Shown here piece after piece: positions 47,501 through 58,769 of a stretch of 64,000 nt of DNA. The position numbers and the translations under genes are program-made. The stretch is from NCBI GenBank assembly GCA_964020155.1, contig OZ026558.1:2036663-2100662 (forward strand). The letters run 5' to 3'. Numbering within the stretch: position 1 is the stretch's first letter; each line of letters begins with the position of its first letter. Origin of the DNA: Chondrilla cf. caribensis. Taxonomy: Eukaryota > Porifera > Demospongiae > Chondrillida > Chondrillidae. The notes beneath the pieces are model-generated. The model saw nothing but the letters and a program-made list of their open reading frames with translations. It made no database searches and had not been told where the DNA came from.

Positions 47501-50500
47501 CATGTTCACTGCGTATTCCACGGGAATAGGTGAAACGTTTTGCTCTTCACTGGATTTAGTATTTCACTTACGGTACTTGACAATTTCTTCCAGATGTCAA
47601 CGAATGTAGCAGTGATAAACATCTTTGTGAGCAAATATGTGTGAATGAACCCGGGAACTACACCTGCTCCTGTCGCAATGGCTTCGTACTTCATGAGAAT
47701 ACTGTCAACTGTGTTGGTCAGTTTAGTAAACAATTTCCACACTATCTGTACTGTACTGTGTAGCTAACAGCTGTGATGTTGTCATTGTGTAGATGTTGAC
47801 GAGTGTTTAGTGGATAATGGTGGCTGTGACGAACTCTGTGTCAATCTTCAAGGAGGTTCCACCTGTTCTTGTGGTACTGGCAAGGCGCTCAACATTGATA
47901 AGAAGTCTTGTAAGGTTGTAGGTGAGTAATATACATGGTCTCACCTCACACATATGCTCAAATTGTAATATATGTTATAGCAGTATCCTGGTGTAGTCCA
48001 TGATGGACAATTATACTGTGTACTATGTCACATACAACTTATCACATCCAATGTGTTCATGTATTCCCTGCCTTGTTTTCAATCTATTAATCCTAACAAT
48101 GAAACCTGTCTAGTGACTTGTGCTGTATCACTGACCTGTGCTACATGGCTCATGCACACACAGGTTTCCTTCATCCACTCTTCAACCAAGATACAAGGAC
48201 TGTGACATTGAAATTGACGTATATTCAAACTGTTTGAAGAATTTCAGTTGTATGTCAATTTCCTCAATATCTGTTGTACATATTGCTGGTACAATTCCCA
48301 TATGCGTAAATGTACTGTGTACATTATGTTTTATTGAATAGACAATTGTACCATCAACAATGGAGGGTGTGAACACTTCTGTAATAAAGGAGGAAGGTGT
48401 CACTGCCTGCCTGGGTTCCAGCTGTCAACAGATGGCAAAAGCTGTGAAGGTGATATTGGTCTCACACTCTTTGGTTTTTCGCATGCCTGATTTGTGTGTA
48501 TACCAAGTATGCTTGTTCGATGTACGTACGTACAAGTATGTACATACAGTATATGCACTTCATTGATTGTGTTCCGTGCATTTTTTGTATGATCAGAGTA
48601 TGAGCACAATATCACATTGTGCTTGTTGTACAAGTAGTGGATAACAATCTGCCGACTTGGATACTCTACAAAAAGTCACCACCTGACTGTGTAACCTTCA
48701 GTTCTTCCCAAACAACAGAGCGAGGCTCATTTCTTCCATGTTTCTGTGGTTGTCTTCTAGACATCATAACAAGTCCTTGGTAAAAGGACAGTTGCTGATA
48801 GAGGAAATTGACCTGAGTATGCATTTCTTTGCCGATGTGCTATAAGGCCATTTCCAAGAATACCACTCCTCATCAGTAGCACTGAGCAACGTTTTGAGTT
48901 TTTAATCTTTGTCTTTGGCTCCGTATAGTCTGTGTAGTGGATTATGATCTACTGAATTAAATTTGACACTTGACGAAAATCACCACTTGCCCATGAAATA
49001 TTAATTTCTCCCCAAACACTATGATTGAATATGTACAACCTTGTACATATGTACGTACATATGTACTGGGTACTATGTACATACATGTGTATATACCTTT
49101 ACGTATGCTCTTGTATACGTTGTACACCACGAGTACCTACTGTACATACAGTAATCCACATACCTGTTTTGTTGTACGTACGTAGATGTGAACGAATGTG
49201 CTTTGAGAAACGGTGGATGCTCACAAATATGCCATAATGTACCAGGTGGCTCTGCATGCCTGTGTGAGGCTGGGTTTCATCTGAAGAATGACTCCAGAAC
49301 ATGTGTGAATGGAGGTGAATAACACTGTACCTAGTCACACATTGTCACTTTCATACGTATGTCCCATGTTGGACATAATGTACAGATGACATACCGACCT
49401 TGTAGTGTAGGATTAATGAGTACTTAATGTAAATACGTATTACGGAAAATACAGCACTTGCGAGTATATTGTCATACTATTTGACTCATGTACTGATAAC
49501 GATTACTGTAACCACAACAAGCATACTCTTATAGGAATAATGTACCACACAAACTGGATTTCTTGTCCTACTTATGACTATACTCAGATCCATGTGCTGA
49601 AGACAATGGTGGTTGTGAGCAGGTCTGTGCTCCTGGTGGGACCTGCTTGTGCACTGATGGCTACACTCTGGACTCTGACGGGAAACGATGCAATGGTTTG
49701 TCTGATGTTTAGAGTACCTGGTCAAGCATTAAAATCCATTTCAACTTTTTGATTCATACATCGGTTCAGACATTGATGAATGTAGTGGATCTCACGGCTG
49801 TGAACAGGGGTGCCTCAACTCACCGGGAAGCTTCATTTGTTCCTGTCGTCATGGATACTCTCTTGATGAGGATGGAAGGACATGCAACCTGGAAGGTGAA
49901 CCTGTTGTCATGTTGTTAACAGGCAATACATAGTCTGTACTACTTCTCTCCCCCAGTTCTTGATGTATTCGTTTTAAACAGTATAACCAGTCTGGTGACC
50001 TGTGCTGTATCAGCGTTGACTGTACTACCTGGATTATGTTTGAACCCTTTTCACTTCGGTCTAGCCCTTGCTACATTCATCTTGTGTTTTTTTGCTCTTT
50101 TTAAACCACCTGGTGGGATTACTAGCACACTATAAACTGCTATATGTACCCACAGTCTCACATACAGAAATTATGCCTAATATATATATATTTAATGTTT
50201 CTTACGTACATCTGTTATTCAGATGGGTGTGTCGTGAACAATGGAGGCTGCCAACACTTTTGCATCAACAGCAAATGTTCCTGTCTGAGGGGTTATGTTC
50301 TGGCTGGAGATGGGAAGACTTGTGAAGGTATACCTCAGTGTAGTGTGCTGCACATTGTACTTGTTCTGCTATACAACTTGTACTCAAGTCTCTTACGATG
50401 CTTTGCAATCTCAAGCATGCTAATCTAGTAGCTGCGGTTTTGTGAAAATGGCATCATTCACACTTATCATTTGGTATGTACGTACTTACAGATGTGGATG

Positions 50501-53500
50501 AGTGTGCAGTAAGAAGAGGAGGTTGTCCTGGTCACCAGATCTGTGACAACTTCCCTGGTGGTTCAAGGTGCATCTGTGAGCCCGGAACATTTCTATCAAA
50601 TGATAGTTCCACGTGCACTAGTTCAGGTACAGTGACTCCTGTGTGTACTGCATTGTGCCTCGTGTGTACCTATGATGATTGGAGCCATATATTTCCTGCA
50701 ATGGCGGTGTCCTTAATATTTTTCTTCACTCTGCGTTTGTAAGAGGGTTTCCTGTAGTCCTGGAACCCTTCTGTCTACGCCCATGACATTTCATACACGT
50801 TTGTACATAATCATAGTTATAGTTTGCCAACATTTAATTGATCTAAATACTTTCTGTAAGTTATTGAGATGGTGGTGCACACCTTTAGGGACTTTGTACA
50901 TTTGCACATGTATTTTACATCCACAGATCCTTGTACTTATGATAACGGTGGTTGTGAACAGTTGTGCCTTGCAGGTGGAACCTGCCAATGCTATCCCGGA
51001 TATCACATCGATGATGACGGCCGTACCTGCATAGGTATTTGTATATGATTGGATGTCATCACATGCAGCACGAAGTACAAATGCATACATTCTATGTACC
51101 TATTCACGTTTTATTGTCACTATACAAACTACCAAATGGCCACTTTCTGTAGAAGCCATATCTACAGATGTACGTACTGTGTACATAAGTACTATTGCTT
51201 TTATGTCTGTATGTAGTATTACAGTTCATACAAATAGACAACAGCCACGTTTTATAAAACCTATCACTGTATGTGTGACACTGAGGATGGTTTTCCATAT
51301 TCCTAGATGATGATGAGTGTGAGAATCCCAGCCACGGCTGCTCCCACCAATGTACCAACACACCGGGAAGTTTTGTTTGCTCCTGTAACGATGGCTATGA
51401 ACTCAATGAGGATGGGAAGACATGTACCCTTGCAGGTGTGAGCTTACGTGCTTACACACATGTGCATACACCATCTAGTGTGTGCATGAGGAAAATGTTA
51501 CTACTTTACAATGCAATAATGAAACACTATCAAAACAGTAGTGGAAGTCCCTGTTTCAATGTATACTTCTGAGCCAGGGACATTCAATAATGTTTTAATG
51601 TTTTTATGCTAGATAAATGTGGTATTTTTTTTCCTGTGGAATGTTGTACTCAGTGAAGTACTCATATGTATTCTAAGCATGACTGTGTGTTGTGTATTAC
51701 TTCTGTACATCCGATCAACTGTGCTGTAGATCAGTGTCTGGTGAACAACGGAGGTTGTGATCACTTCTGTTCTAAGGGAAGATGTGACTGCTTGACAGGA
51801 TTTACTTTGGATAGTAATGGCAAGACCTGCAATGGTATGCTAGAATAGCCCACACTGAATGTAGTACATAGCCATGCTCATGCAGTTGTATTTAATGCCT
51901 AGCTATTTTGTCCTGTGTGTGTTTAACTTACGTACATACTTTATTAGCTCAGTGAGCCAATTTCTATTCCCATCCCAATCTAGTCCCAATTTCAATCTCT
52001 AATCCCAATTTTCCAATTTCTAATTCGGTCCCAAATCCAATACCTTATTCCAGTTTCCAGTTTCTAACCCCACCCCAATTCAATTCCAATCCAAATTTCC
52101 AATTTCTATTCCCAATATTATGTCTTCCTAACTCTACCTGTAAGGAACTCTGTTTCATAAGGCAAACTAAAGCCTTGTACTTATTACGGGTGACATCAAA
52201 CATGAATGTCTGACTCTGCAGAGGCCACATCCAATTTCTTGTATCCCATTAATAAAATGTGTGGAAAGCTAGTAGTTGATCATATCTACTAGGCATGTGT
52301 CACTACCTTCCATACATGTGAACATGCGATTATGCATGATAAATTTGTGCTTGAATGGATGGTCATTGAAATGCATGAGCAATGAAATATAACTGAGATA
52401 ATATCTAATTAACCGATTATGCTCATGATGTCATTGTAGTACGTGATCCTCATGGCCGAATTGAAGTTGTCGAGAAGGTGGGATGTGTCTCACCGCTTGT
52501 TAGAAAGAAAAAGAAACTTCACATTTTAGCCTTAATACAATCATTAACGTACCCGAATGAAGAAACAGAGTTGCGAGTGTCTTTATGGTAGAGAAGCGTC
52601 CGTCTACAAACAAGAGCCAGTGCCAAATTTTGTAATAGGGAATTTGGTGCGCTTTGTTAGAGAGTGACTCCCTCACTTTTGATCGAATTCCTTTGTTCAT
52701 TTTCTCGAGACGAGCATTTTATTACTAGGTAGTAGTCCAATAGAGCTATAGTCAACGACGGTTTTGGGTCGATAGAAGCTTCCTCGGCGGAGAAATTCGG
52801 GGTGTTCTGCTCACTATTCGTTTAAGAATAGTGAGCAGAACTCCCTTTTTTAATCTGATCGAATTTGTTCGTTTGTTTTCTCGAGACAATCATTTTATTG
52901 CTAGGCAGTAGCTTGGTATTAGAACTATAGTCAAGGGCAGTTTCGAGTCGATAGAAGCTTCGGCCGAGATATAGAGGATTTTTTGCTCCCTATTTTCATG
53001 ACTCCAATTGGCGTCATTGGCGTATAATCAGTTAAATTGAGTGCTACATGATTATGAGAATCATTTAGTCATTTTAATACAGCATCTGAAGTATGTAGGA
53101 GTAATGTACATATTTAGTAATGGCTCTTTTCTTTCAATTAGACATCAATGAATGTCGCGTCAGAAATGGTGGCTGTCGTAGTGGACAAGTGTGTGTGAAT
53201 GTTCCCGGCCATTTTAGGTGTATGTGTCAACCTGGAACAAGATATGACAATAACACTGCAACATGTGTTAGTACAGGTGAGGTTCTGACTTAATTCATAC
53301 AACCTACAAAACTAACATTCAACTTAATATGTGCATTTGTTATATCTTATCCTTTGAAGAGCCCTGCGATCACCTTAATGGAGGATGTTCACAAATATGC
53401 CGTAAAGGTGGCATCTGCACTTGTTTGCCTGGATATAGAGCTGAAAATAAGTCTTGCATTGGTATGATTGTGTGGCTATAAGAGTATATACTCTACGTAT

Positions 53501-56500
53501 ATCGCTCACTCACACTAATCACATTGCTGTACTCTCAGATATCAATGAATGCAGTCAACATAATGGAGGATGTCAGGTCAATTGTATCAATTTGCCTGGT
53601 TCCTTTGCTTGCTCTTGTAATCCCGGTTCTAGGCTCCTTGCTGATAAAAGATCCTGCGAACGTGAGTTCTTCTTGGTTCTCCATCTGGTACATAAGTACT
53701 GTAGTGATTGTTTATTTCTAATGTGAGCAGTGTACAATCGAACCATTTGAAGAACATCACCCTTCACTTTTGATGTGGTAGTATCGTGGAACCTCTCTAT
53801 TAAGGACACTTTGGGACCTTGATTTTAATCCTCATTACAGAGGTGTCCTCAATTCAGAGGTCACATAATTCACTATAGTCCTACACTGGGACACAGAATG
53901 GTGTCCTTATTATAGAGGTTTCTGCAATTCAGAGGTTTGTAATAGAGAGGTTCCCCTGTATTATATATCATGAATACCCCTCACTGTCATTCACAAGGTG
54001 TATAAGTATCTGTTAAACTCCAAAGGTATCCAGAGTAATATGAGTGTGCATGGGGTTGCAATACCATTTATTTTTGGAATCAAAGTACATTTTCAAATAC
54101 AGGGGAACCTCTCTATTAAGGACACTTTGGGACCTCAAGTTTAGTCCTTAACACAGAGGTTTCCTCAATTCAGAGGTTGTTTAATACACTACTGTACTAC
54201 ACTGAGACATAGAATGGTGTCCTTATTACAGAGGTTTCCACATTTCGGAGGTTTGTAATAGAGAGGTTCCACTGTACAATGTACTTGTATTGAATATAAT
54301 TATTACACTAAGGACTATAATTGTAATACCTATAGGTGAGAATGACCCATGTGCATCCAACAATGGAGGTTGCCAACATATCTGTGGGTCTGGTGCCCTA
54401 TGCAGCTGTTATCCTGGATTCAGATTAGCACCCAATCACAAGAGCTGTGCATTCGGTATGAACTACCTCCGCATACATTCTACAAAATTATTATATACGT
54501 GTGTACTCAATATATAACATTTACATTATACGTCTGTACAACTTTACAGTGTAACTACAGTACATGTTTTACTCCAGGTAATAGCTAAAGTACCTCTGGT
54601 AGGGCTGTAGCAGATATTCCAGCACTTTTGGTTGATTTTGTTGACAGGGCTACTCTAGCCAAAGTGTCTCTATCCACTACCAACCTGAGCAGTACTTTAG
54701 CTATTATGTGGTATGTTCCCATATGAAATAGTGTAATTATACACTTACTCCTGCACAAAATTGTTTAATATAGCTGAACAATTAGTTGCTAGGCAATTGA
54801 TTAACAAATTTTCATAACAATTACCTGACATGGGTGGTATGACACAGCAAAGGGAACGCTCAATAGCAAGCACTATTGCACACTTGCACTTTGATCCGTC
54901 AACTCAACATGCCACATACATAATAATCTTAATACAATAGACCGATTGCGCATTGACGTCATGAAGAACGGAAATGGTCGCGAAGGGTGTCATGGGTAGG
55001 ATTTACTATGGGGACCACGTACCGATTGTCGAAAAAGGACATTCCTGGCTCTAGCCTGGGTGGAAAATCTCCCGACGATTTGAACGTTGAACAGCTGAAA
55101 TGATGGCTAGCCTATCGAAGTGCTTGTAGATCTGGAAAAAAAGCTGAATTAGTTCAGCGGTATGTGATATACCGGTGTTAAATACTCTCGTGATCGCCGT
55201 ATAGCTGTGGTAATAGATGCACGTCTTAATAAGTGTATGCAAAGTTGTATGTGTAAATGATGGATATATTTTGCTGTCTCGTGTAGAGTCAAAGAATAGT
55301 CCACATGTGCTTAGATATGATTGTTATTTCTTCTGATCTTATATTATGCCTGCGTGAAAGGAGATTCTCCAAACTGTACAAACTTATTCTATACATTTCT
55401 CAACTGATTGTAAATATGCCACACCACTGTGCTGCATGTTCCCGGCTGTACATCCAACAGCAAGACTTCTCCACACGTCCTTTCACAAGTTTCCATCTCG
55501 GGCATTGGCAGGTGCTTTCCTCTTGCTGGAAGTGGGTTGCAATCGTTGGGGAAAACAATTGAAAACTACTTGGACTTGGATTCTAAGATTCTGTTTGTCC
55601 ACGTGGTCTTGTGCATTCTTTTTCTACCTGATACCGAATTTACGTGGTACGATTTGGCAGTAAAATGCTTAGTACACACACGTGTGGAACTGTTAATAGT
55701 CCAAACTCCCTTACTTTCAACTCTACGTATGTTTTTAGCCCGATTACGACGAAGAGCTGCATCAGATGGAAACTTGTGGAAAGAAAAACACCTGTAGAGA
55801 AGTCTTGCTGTTGGATGTACAACCTGGAACAGCACAGCGGTGTGGTATATTTACAATCTGTCGAGAAATAAATACGTACAGTTCCGAAATCTCCTTTCAC
55901 GAAGACAAAATATAACCTATTAACACGTCTTACTATGAGAATCTATACGACGAACACCCTTCGCGACCATTTCCGGTCTTCATGACCGGAAAGGATGATG
56001 TCAATGCGCAATCGGTCTATTGCATATTATGTATTGTAAAAATCAATATACGTATGTCATGGATTTGTGGATTGCATTTTCCTAACAGATGTGATCATAC
56101 CTCCAATAAAAGTGACGTCCGTTGAGAAGTGCCCTTCTTGTTTTCTGGTTACATGGCCCAAACCACTAGGACTAGATAAAACAGGCAGACCATTTAGTTT
56201 GTTCTATGAAGTCAACTGTGCTGAAGTGAAGGGACGTGGAAAATTGGTTGCCATCACAGAAGGTCTAGAGATACGTGTGACTGGTCTGAACTACTCTACA
56301 GAGTATAGATGTTTTGTTACTCCTATCACTTCCCATGGACGTGGCAATGCTAGTAACATTGTTATGAAAGTGACAGGTTTGTTTAATGCCTTCGTTCAGT
56401 TCAAATTTGCTATTTATGCATAATTCTCGATGTTACAGGTAAACCTGATGCGATTCCTATTATTAAACCTCCTGTGACAGTTTTGGACCAAATCCTCACT

Positions 56501-57530
56501 CCTGTCATCATATTTCCGATCATTGGTGTTCTTGCTCTACTTGCTCTTTGTCTTTGCTTGTGTTTGTGCATTATGTGCTGCTGTTGTAGATCTTCCAAAT
56601 GGAGCAGCTACAACGTGTAAGTGTATTTGACTCATTTCTACCATACTACATATTATGGCGTATGGCCGTATTACTTTGTGGTATTTTCAATTGCATGTAC
56701 GGACTTATTCTTCAGGTCCAAAGCCGAAAGGAAGTGTAGTGTCATAGCCAGTCCTATGGACCAATGCCTGCTATCTCCTCCCATCACTTTGGAGTGAGTT
56801 CCAATTACGTACAGATTGAAGTATGTATGCATGTACAGAAACACTTATCTATGTACATATATGTTTGGCATATGCATGTCACATACATATATATTATTAT
56901 TACGAAATTTATACAATATATACAGTGCCACCCACTTAATGGATCACAATTTTTTTTGGAAAATTTTGGCCTATTATCTGTTTTGGCCTACTGTCAAATT
57001 CTGTACTAATTACACAGTACAATGTTAATTTCACACAGTAATAATATTATTATTAAATATCAGACGTGAAAAAAAGTTCAGTAAAATGACTTGAGAAGAA
57101 AATGTGCATGTAAACACAGTGTCATCACAAAAGTGCAGTACTAGAACCTTGCGATATTATGCAGATGACACTGTACATGTACGTATACATGTATAGTTAG
57201 AATGATATACTGAATGTAAAAAAATTGTTTCAATGACAATGTTTGGCAAGATGGATGTCAAATAGTTTGGTTCCACTGATGTATGTACATGATACATAAT
57301 TAATTTTGATTAACCTACATGCAGTATAATTATGTATGTAGCCTGTATATATTTTGCACATTTATAACATTGTTACATAATATAAGGTTATTTGAGATGT
57401 TTCTTGTTACCTCCACTGCAGCCCTCTCCCCAAACCAACAAGAAGATGCCACTCTCAGAAGAATGCTGGGGGGAGCAATGGGAGGACAACTGGGGATAGT
57501 TCACCATCTACTTCCTCTGACAATTATTAA
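43253..57530 (+). CDS. NIDO / 21xEGF / FN3 type I membrane protein, 28 exons, 1311 aa
   Basis: All 28 exons have GT-AG junctions and matching phases, giving 3936 nt. Start is the first of two tandem ATGs ([15 protein letters not shown]), which opens a signal peptide. Order: signal peptide, NIDO domain (exons 1-3), 21 EGF domains each on one phase 1-1 exon (exons 4-24), one FN3 (exon 25), a transmembrane helix (exon 26) and a short tail (exons 27-28). The architecture recalls nidogen, SNED1, tectorin and mucin-4 relatives, but I know no protein with exactly this order, so I give no symbol. Likely an extended Ca-stiffened adhesion or matrix receptor (inference). Exon coordinates are in the sub-entries. 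The least certain step is the last junction, because reading through exon 27 would stop at 56797. Confidence 0.9.
45307..47921 (+). other. Exons 4-11: EGF domains 1-8
   Basis: Exons: 45307-45420, 45667-45789, 45878-46000, 46810-46938, 47039-47143, 47371-47493, 47594-47716, 47793-47921. Every length is a multiple of three. EGF1 ([20 protein letters not shown]) and EGF5 ([19 protein letters not shown]) are compact, non-calcium types. EGF2-4 and EGF6-8 start D(V/I)(N/D)EC and contain C.N.PGSY.C.C, the calcium-binding form with an Asn/Asp hydroxylation-type consensus. Intron 6 holds the 23-bp minisatellite. Confidence 0.92.
46034..46785. repeat. 23-bp intronic minisatellite, about 33 copies
   Basis: The unit GAGCTGTACTCAGGGGTGGT plus GTT is repeated head to tail with rare substitutions (GAGCTG/AAGCTG/GAACTG, ACTCA/ATTCA/ACCCA). 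The variants recur in a longer pattern of blocks, which suggests amplification of multi-unit segments. It starts about 30 bp after the exon 6 donor and ends about 25 bp before the exon 7 acceptor, filling nearly the whole intron. Confidence 0.95.
48060..48195 (+). repeat. Dispersed repeat R1, copy 3
   Basis: In intron 11 of the EGF gene; shares CCTAACAATGAAACCTGTCT and the following core with 31655-31810. Confidence 0.75.
49970..50060 (+). repeat. Dispersed repeat R1, partial copy 4
   Basis: In intron 15; keeps CAGTCTGGTGACCTGTGCTG and part of the downstream core. Confidence 0.6.
51955..52120. repeat. C/T-rich low-complexity tract (CCAATTT-type)
   Basis: Irregular repetition of TCCAATTTC/TCCCAAT words in intron 20; no coding potential. 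Confidence 0.75.
52670..52985. repeat. Two 115-bp direct repeats flanking a perfect 16-bp-stem hairpin
   Basis: Within intron 20. 52680-52790 and 52857-52972 share TGATCGAATT, TTTCTCGAGAC, CATTTTATT and GTCGATAGAAGCTTC. Between them, GTTCTGCTCACTATTC at 52804 and its exact reverse complement ending at 52841 form a hairpin with a 6-nt loop. Confidence 0.8.
53783..53960. mobile_element. MITE family D, copy 1
   Basis: Left GTGGAACCTCTCTATTAAGG, right AATAGAGAGGTTCCCCTGTA, with internal GGTGTCCTTATTATAGAGG. Intron 23 of the EGF gene. Confidence 0.85.
54098..54276. mobile_element. MITE family D, copy 2
   Basis: Left TACAGGGGAACCTCTCTATT, right TAATAGAGAGGTTCCACTGTA; it is direct-oriented to copy 1, with ends only about 140 bp apart, in the same intron. 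Confidence 0.88.
54935..56022. mobile_element. THAP-domain-bearing transposon remnant with terminal inverted repeats
   Basis: The ends CAATAGACCGATTGCGCATT and its reverse complement at 56022 are perfect for at least 20 bp, and a second matched block (GGAAATGGTCGCGAAGGGTG) lies just inside. The minus strand at 55860-55566 encodes, with one frameshift, [10 protein letters not shown], then [20 protein letters not shown], then VCTKHF: the C-x-C, FHxFP and C-x-x-H signature of a THAP zinc finger as used by P-element-type transposases. A second, shorter THAP start lies inverted on the plus strand at about 55418-55500 (PHHCAAC, then SFHKFPS in another frame). Dead but recognisable. It sits in intron 24 of the EGF gene. 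Confidence 0.82.
56089..57530 (+). other. Exons 25-28: FN3, transmembrane helix, cytoplasmic tail
   Basis: Exon 25 (56089-56376) is one FN3 domain: [50 protein letters not shown]. Exon 26 (56439-56616) gives [20 protein letters not shown] and a Cys-rich juxtamembrane end ([10 protein letters not shown]), which may be palmitoylated. Exon 27 (56716-56793) and exon 28 (57422-57530) give the tail, ending [12 protein letters not shown] and TAA. The GTGAGT donor at 56794 and the TCCACTGCAG acceptor before 57422 support the last junction, as does the poly(A) signal just after it. Confidence 0.82.
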
Positions 57531-57576
57531 CAGATTTGCTTGCATATTATGTTAGTAGTCTACTAGCTCATGAAAT

Positions 57577-57582
57577 AATAAA
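57577..57582 (+). terminator. Poly(A) signal AATAAA
   Basis: Canonical AATAAA 47 bp after the TAA of exon 28, followed by a T-rich stretch (TTTTCCTTTTGT). It supports transcription ending here and therefore inclusion of exon 28. Confidence 0.7.
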
Positions 57583-57894
57583 CTGCGCTATAGCTGTACT
57601 CACTCAATGTTTTCCTTTTGTCCAGTAAATAATTATTATGATCCTTGTTATTATTATCATTATTGTCATTATGTATGCTTATCGATTTTGTAATGATCCA
57701 GTAGTGTATGCATGTAATCATTATACATAATTCCAAATTAAATTTATAATTCCTGTTTCAGTTTGTGCTTTGAAACAAAATTAATAATTATGAATATCAT
57801 AAAATTTATCAATTGCAAGTTGCAAAATAAAATATCTTCAATTATGCCATATAATGATAATATTATAATAATAATAATTAAAATAATATTATAT

Positions 57895-58760
57895 TCGGGT
57901 TAGCTACAGAGATGGGATTGTTTCAGTTAGTTAATTAGGTCTGTCTAAATCAAGTTGACATGCCCCCTCCCATGGGCTATTAAAAAAGTACGTAGCGTTT
58001 TCTCCCTTATATATGTACAATCTCCCATACATACGAATGTAGCTGAAGATACAGACCACCTATTAAGATGGGAATAATTATTGTTTCCCAAGTTAGTGCA
58101 CAACCCCAGCTAGCCATAATAATATGTCTGTCCAAACTATCACATTGACACACACATTCCCCCTTGAGTTATGCAAAAAGGTGCTTAGCGTTTCCTCACA
58201 TATACTCTCCCATACACTGAAAAAATATTAAGCACCACCAAATGTAGCTGGGGTTATATATAATTACGGGTTAGCTGCAGACGTTGAAAATAATTCAAAT
58301 ATTACTTCACGTCCCCAGCTAGGACTGTTTAAAATATTAAGTTGGCATGCACCCTCCCCCATGAGCTATGCAATAAGGTGCCTAGTGTTTTCTCTCCTAT
58401 ATTCTCCCAATGGCATATTACATTGAAAAAATATTGAACACCTCCAAAATTAATGTAGTTGAAGTTATAAGCCACCTATTGAGATGGGAATAATTCTTTC
58501 GTGACTTAGTTCACATTCCCATCTAGGTCTGGCTGAAATATCAAGTTGACACGCCCCCTCCCAAAAGGAGCTCAAGCTTATAGTGTCTTTTTTCTCCTAT
58601 CTCTCCCATGCATTGATTAATCACTTCCAAATGTACATGTAGCTGTGGCTATGGGCCATGCACACATTAAAATGGGAATTGTTCACAAGTTAGTTCATGT
58701 CCCCGGCTAGGTCATGCCCCTCCCCATGAGCTATACAATAAGGTGCTTAGCATCTCCCAG
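57895..58760. repeat. About 200-bp satellite-like tandem repeat, four to five units
   Basis: Units carry, in order, AGCTAGGTCTGTCT, AAGTTGACATGCCCCCTCCC, GCTATGCAATAAGGTGC, TTAGCGTTTTCTC, ACTCTCCCATACA and a TATTAAGATGGGAATAATT block. The AGCTAGG-type starts fall near 57930, 58125, 58319, 58525 and 58708. Units differ by about 20 percent by eye. Confidence 0.85.
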
Positions 58761-58769
58761 TAATCACAT

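Larger units (their letters stand above)
48342..54455 (+). other. Exons 12-24: EGF domains 9-21, with a four-exon super-repeat
   Basis: Exons: 48342-48449, 49186-49314, 49588-49695, 49770-49895, 50223-50327, 50492-50626, 50927-51034, 51307-51435, 51730-51834, 53142-53276, 53360-53461, 53539-53661, 54336-54455. Calcium-binding (DxxEC) and short non-calcium EGFs alternate strictly from exon 12. Exons 13-16, 17-20 and 21-24 are three copies of one four-exon block. Position 1 reads ECxxRxGGC, position 2 PC...NGGCxQxCxxGGxC, position 3 an EC..SHGC..xC.N.PGSF.CSC type, and position 4 xC..NNGGCxHxC. Exon 12 matches position 4, so it may be the end of a fourth, older block. Confidence 0.92.

Noticed and set aside
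55566..55900. Possible host THAP gene
   Set aside because: Frameshifted, lies between near-perfect terminal inverted repeats and inside an intron of another gene, so it is a transposon remnant.
56716..56797. Ending the EGF-gene product at the TGA in exon 27
   Set aside because: A GTGAGT donor overlaps that stop, a good acceptor and in-frame exon lie at 57422, and a canonical poly(A) signal follows at 57577; the longer tail is preferred, though the short form cannot be excluded.
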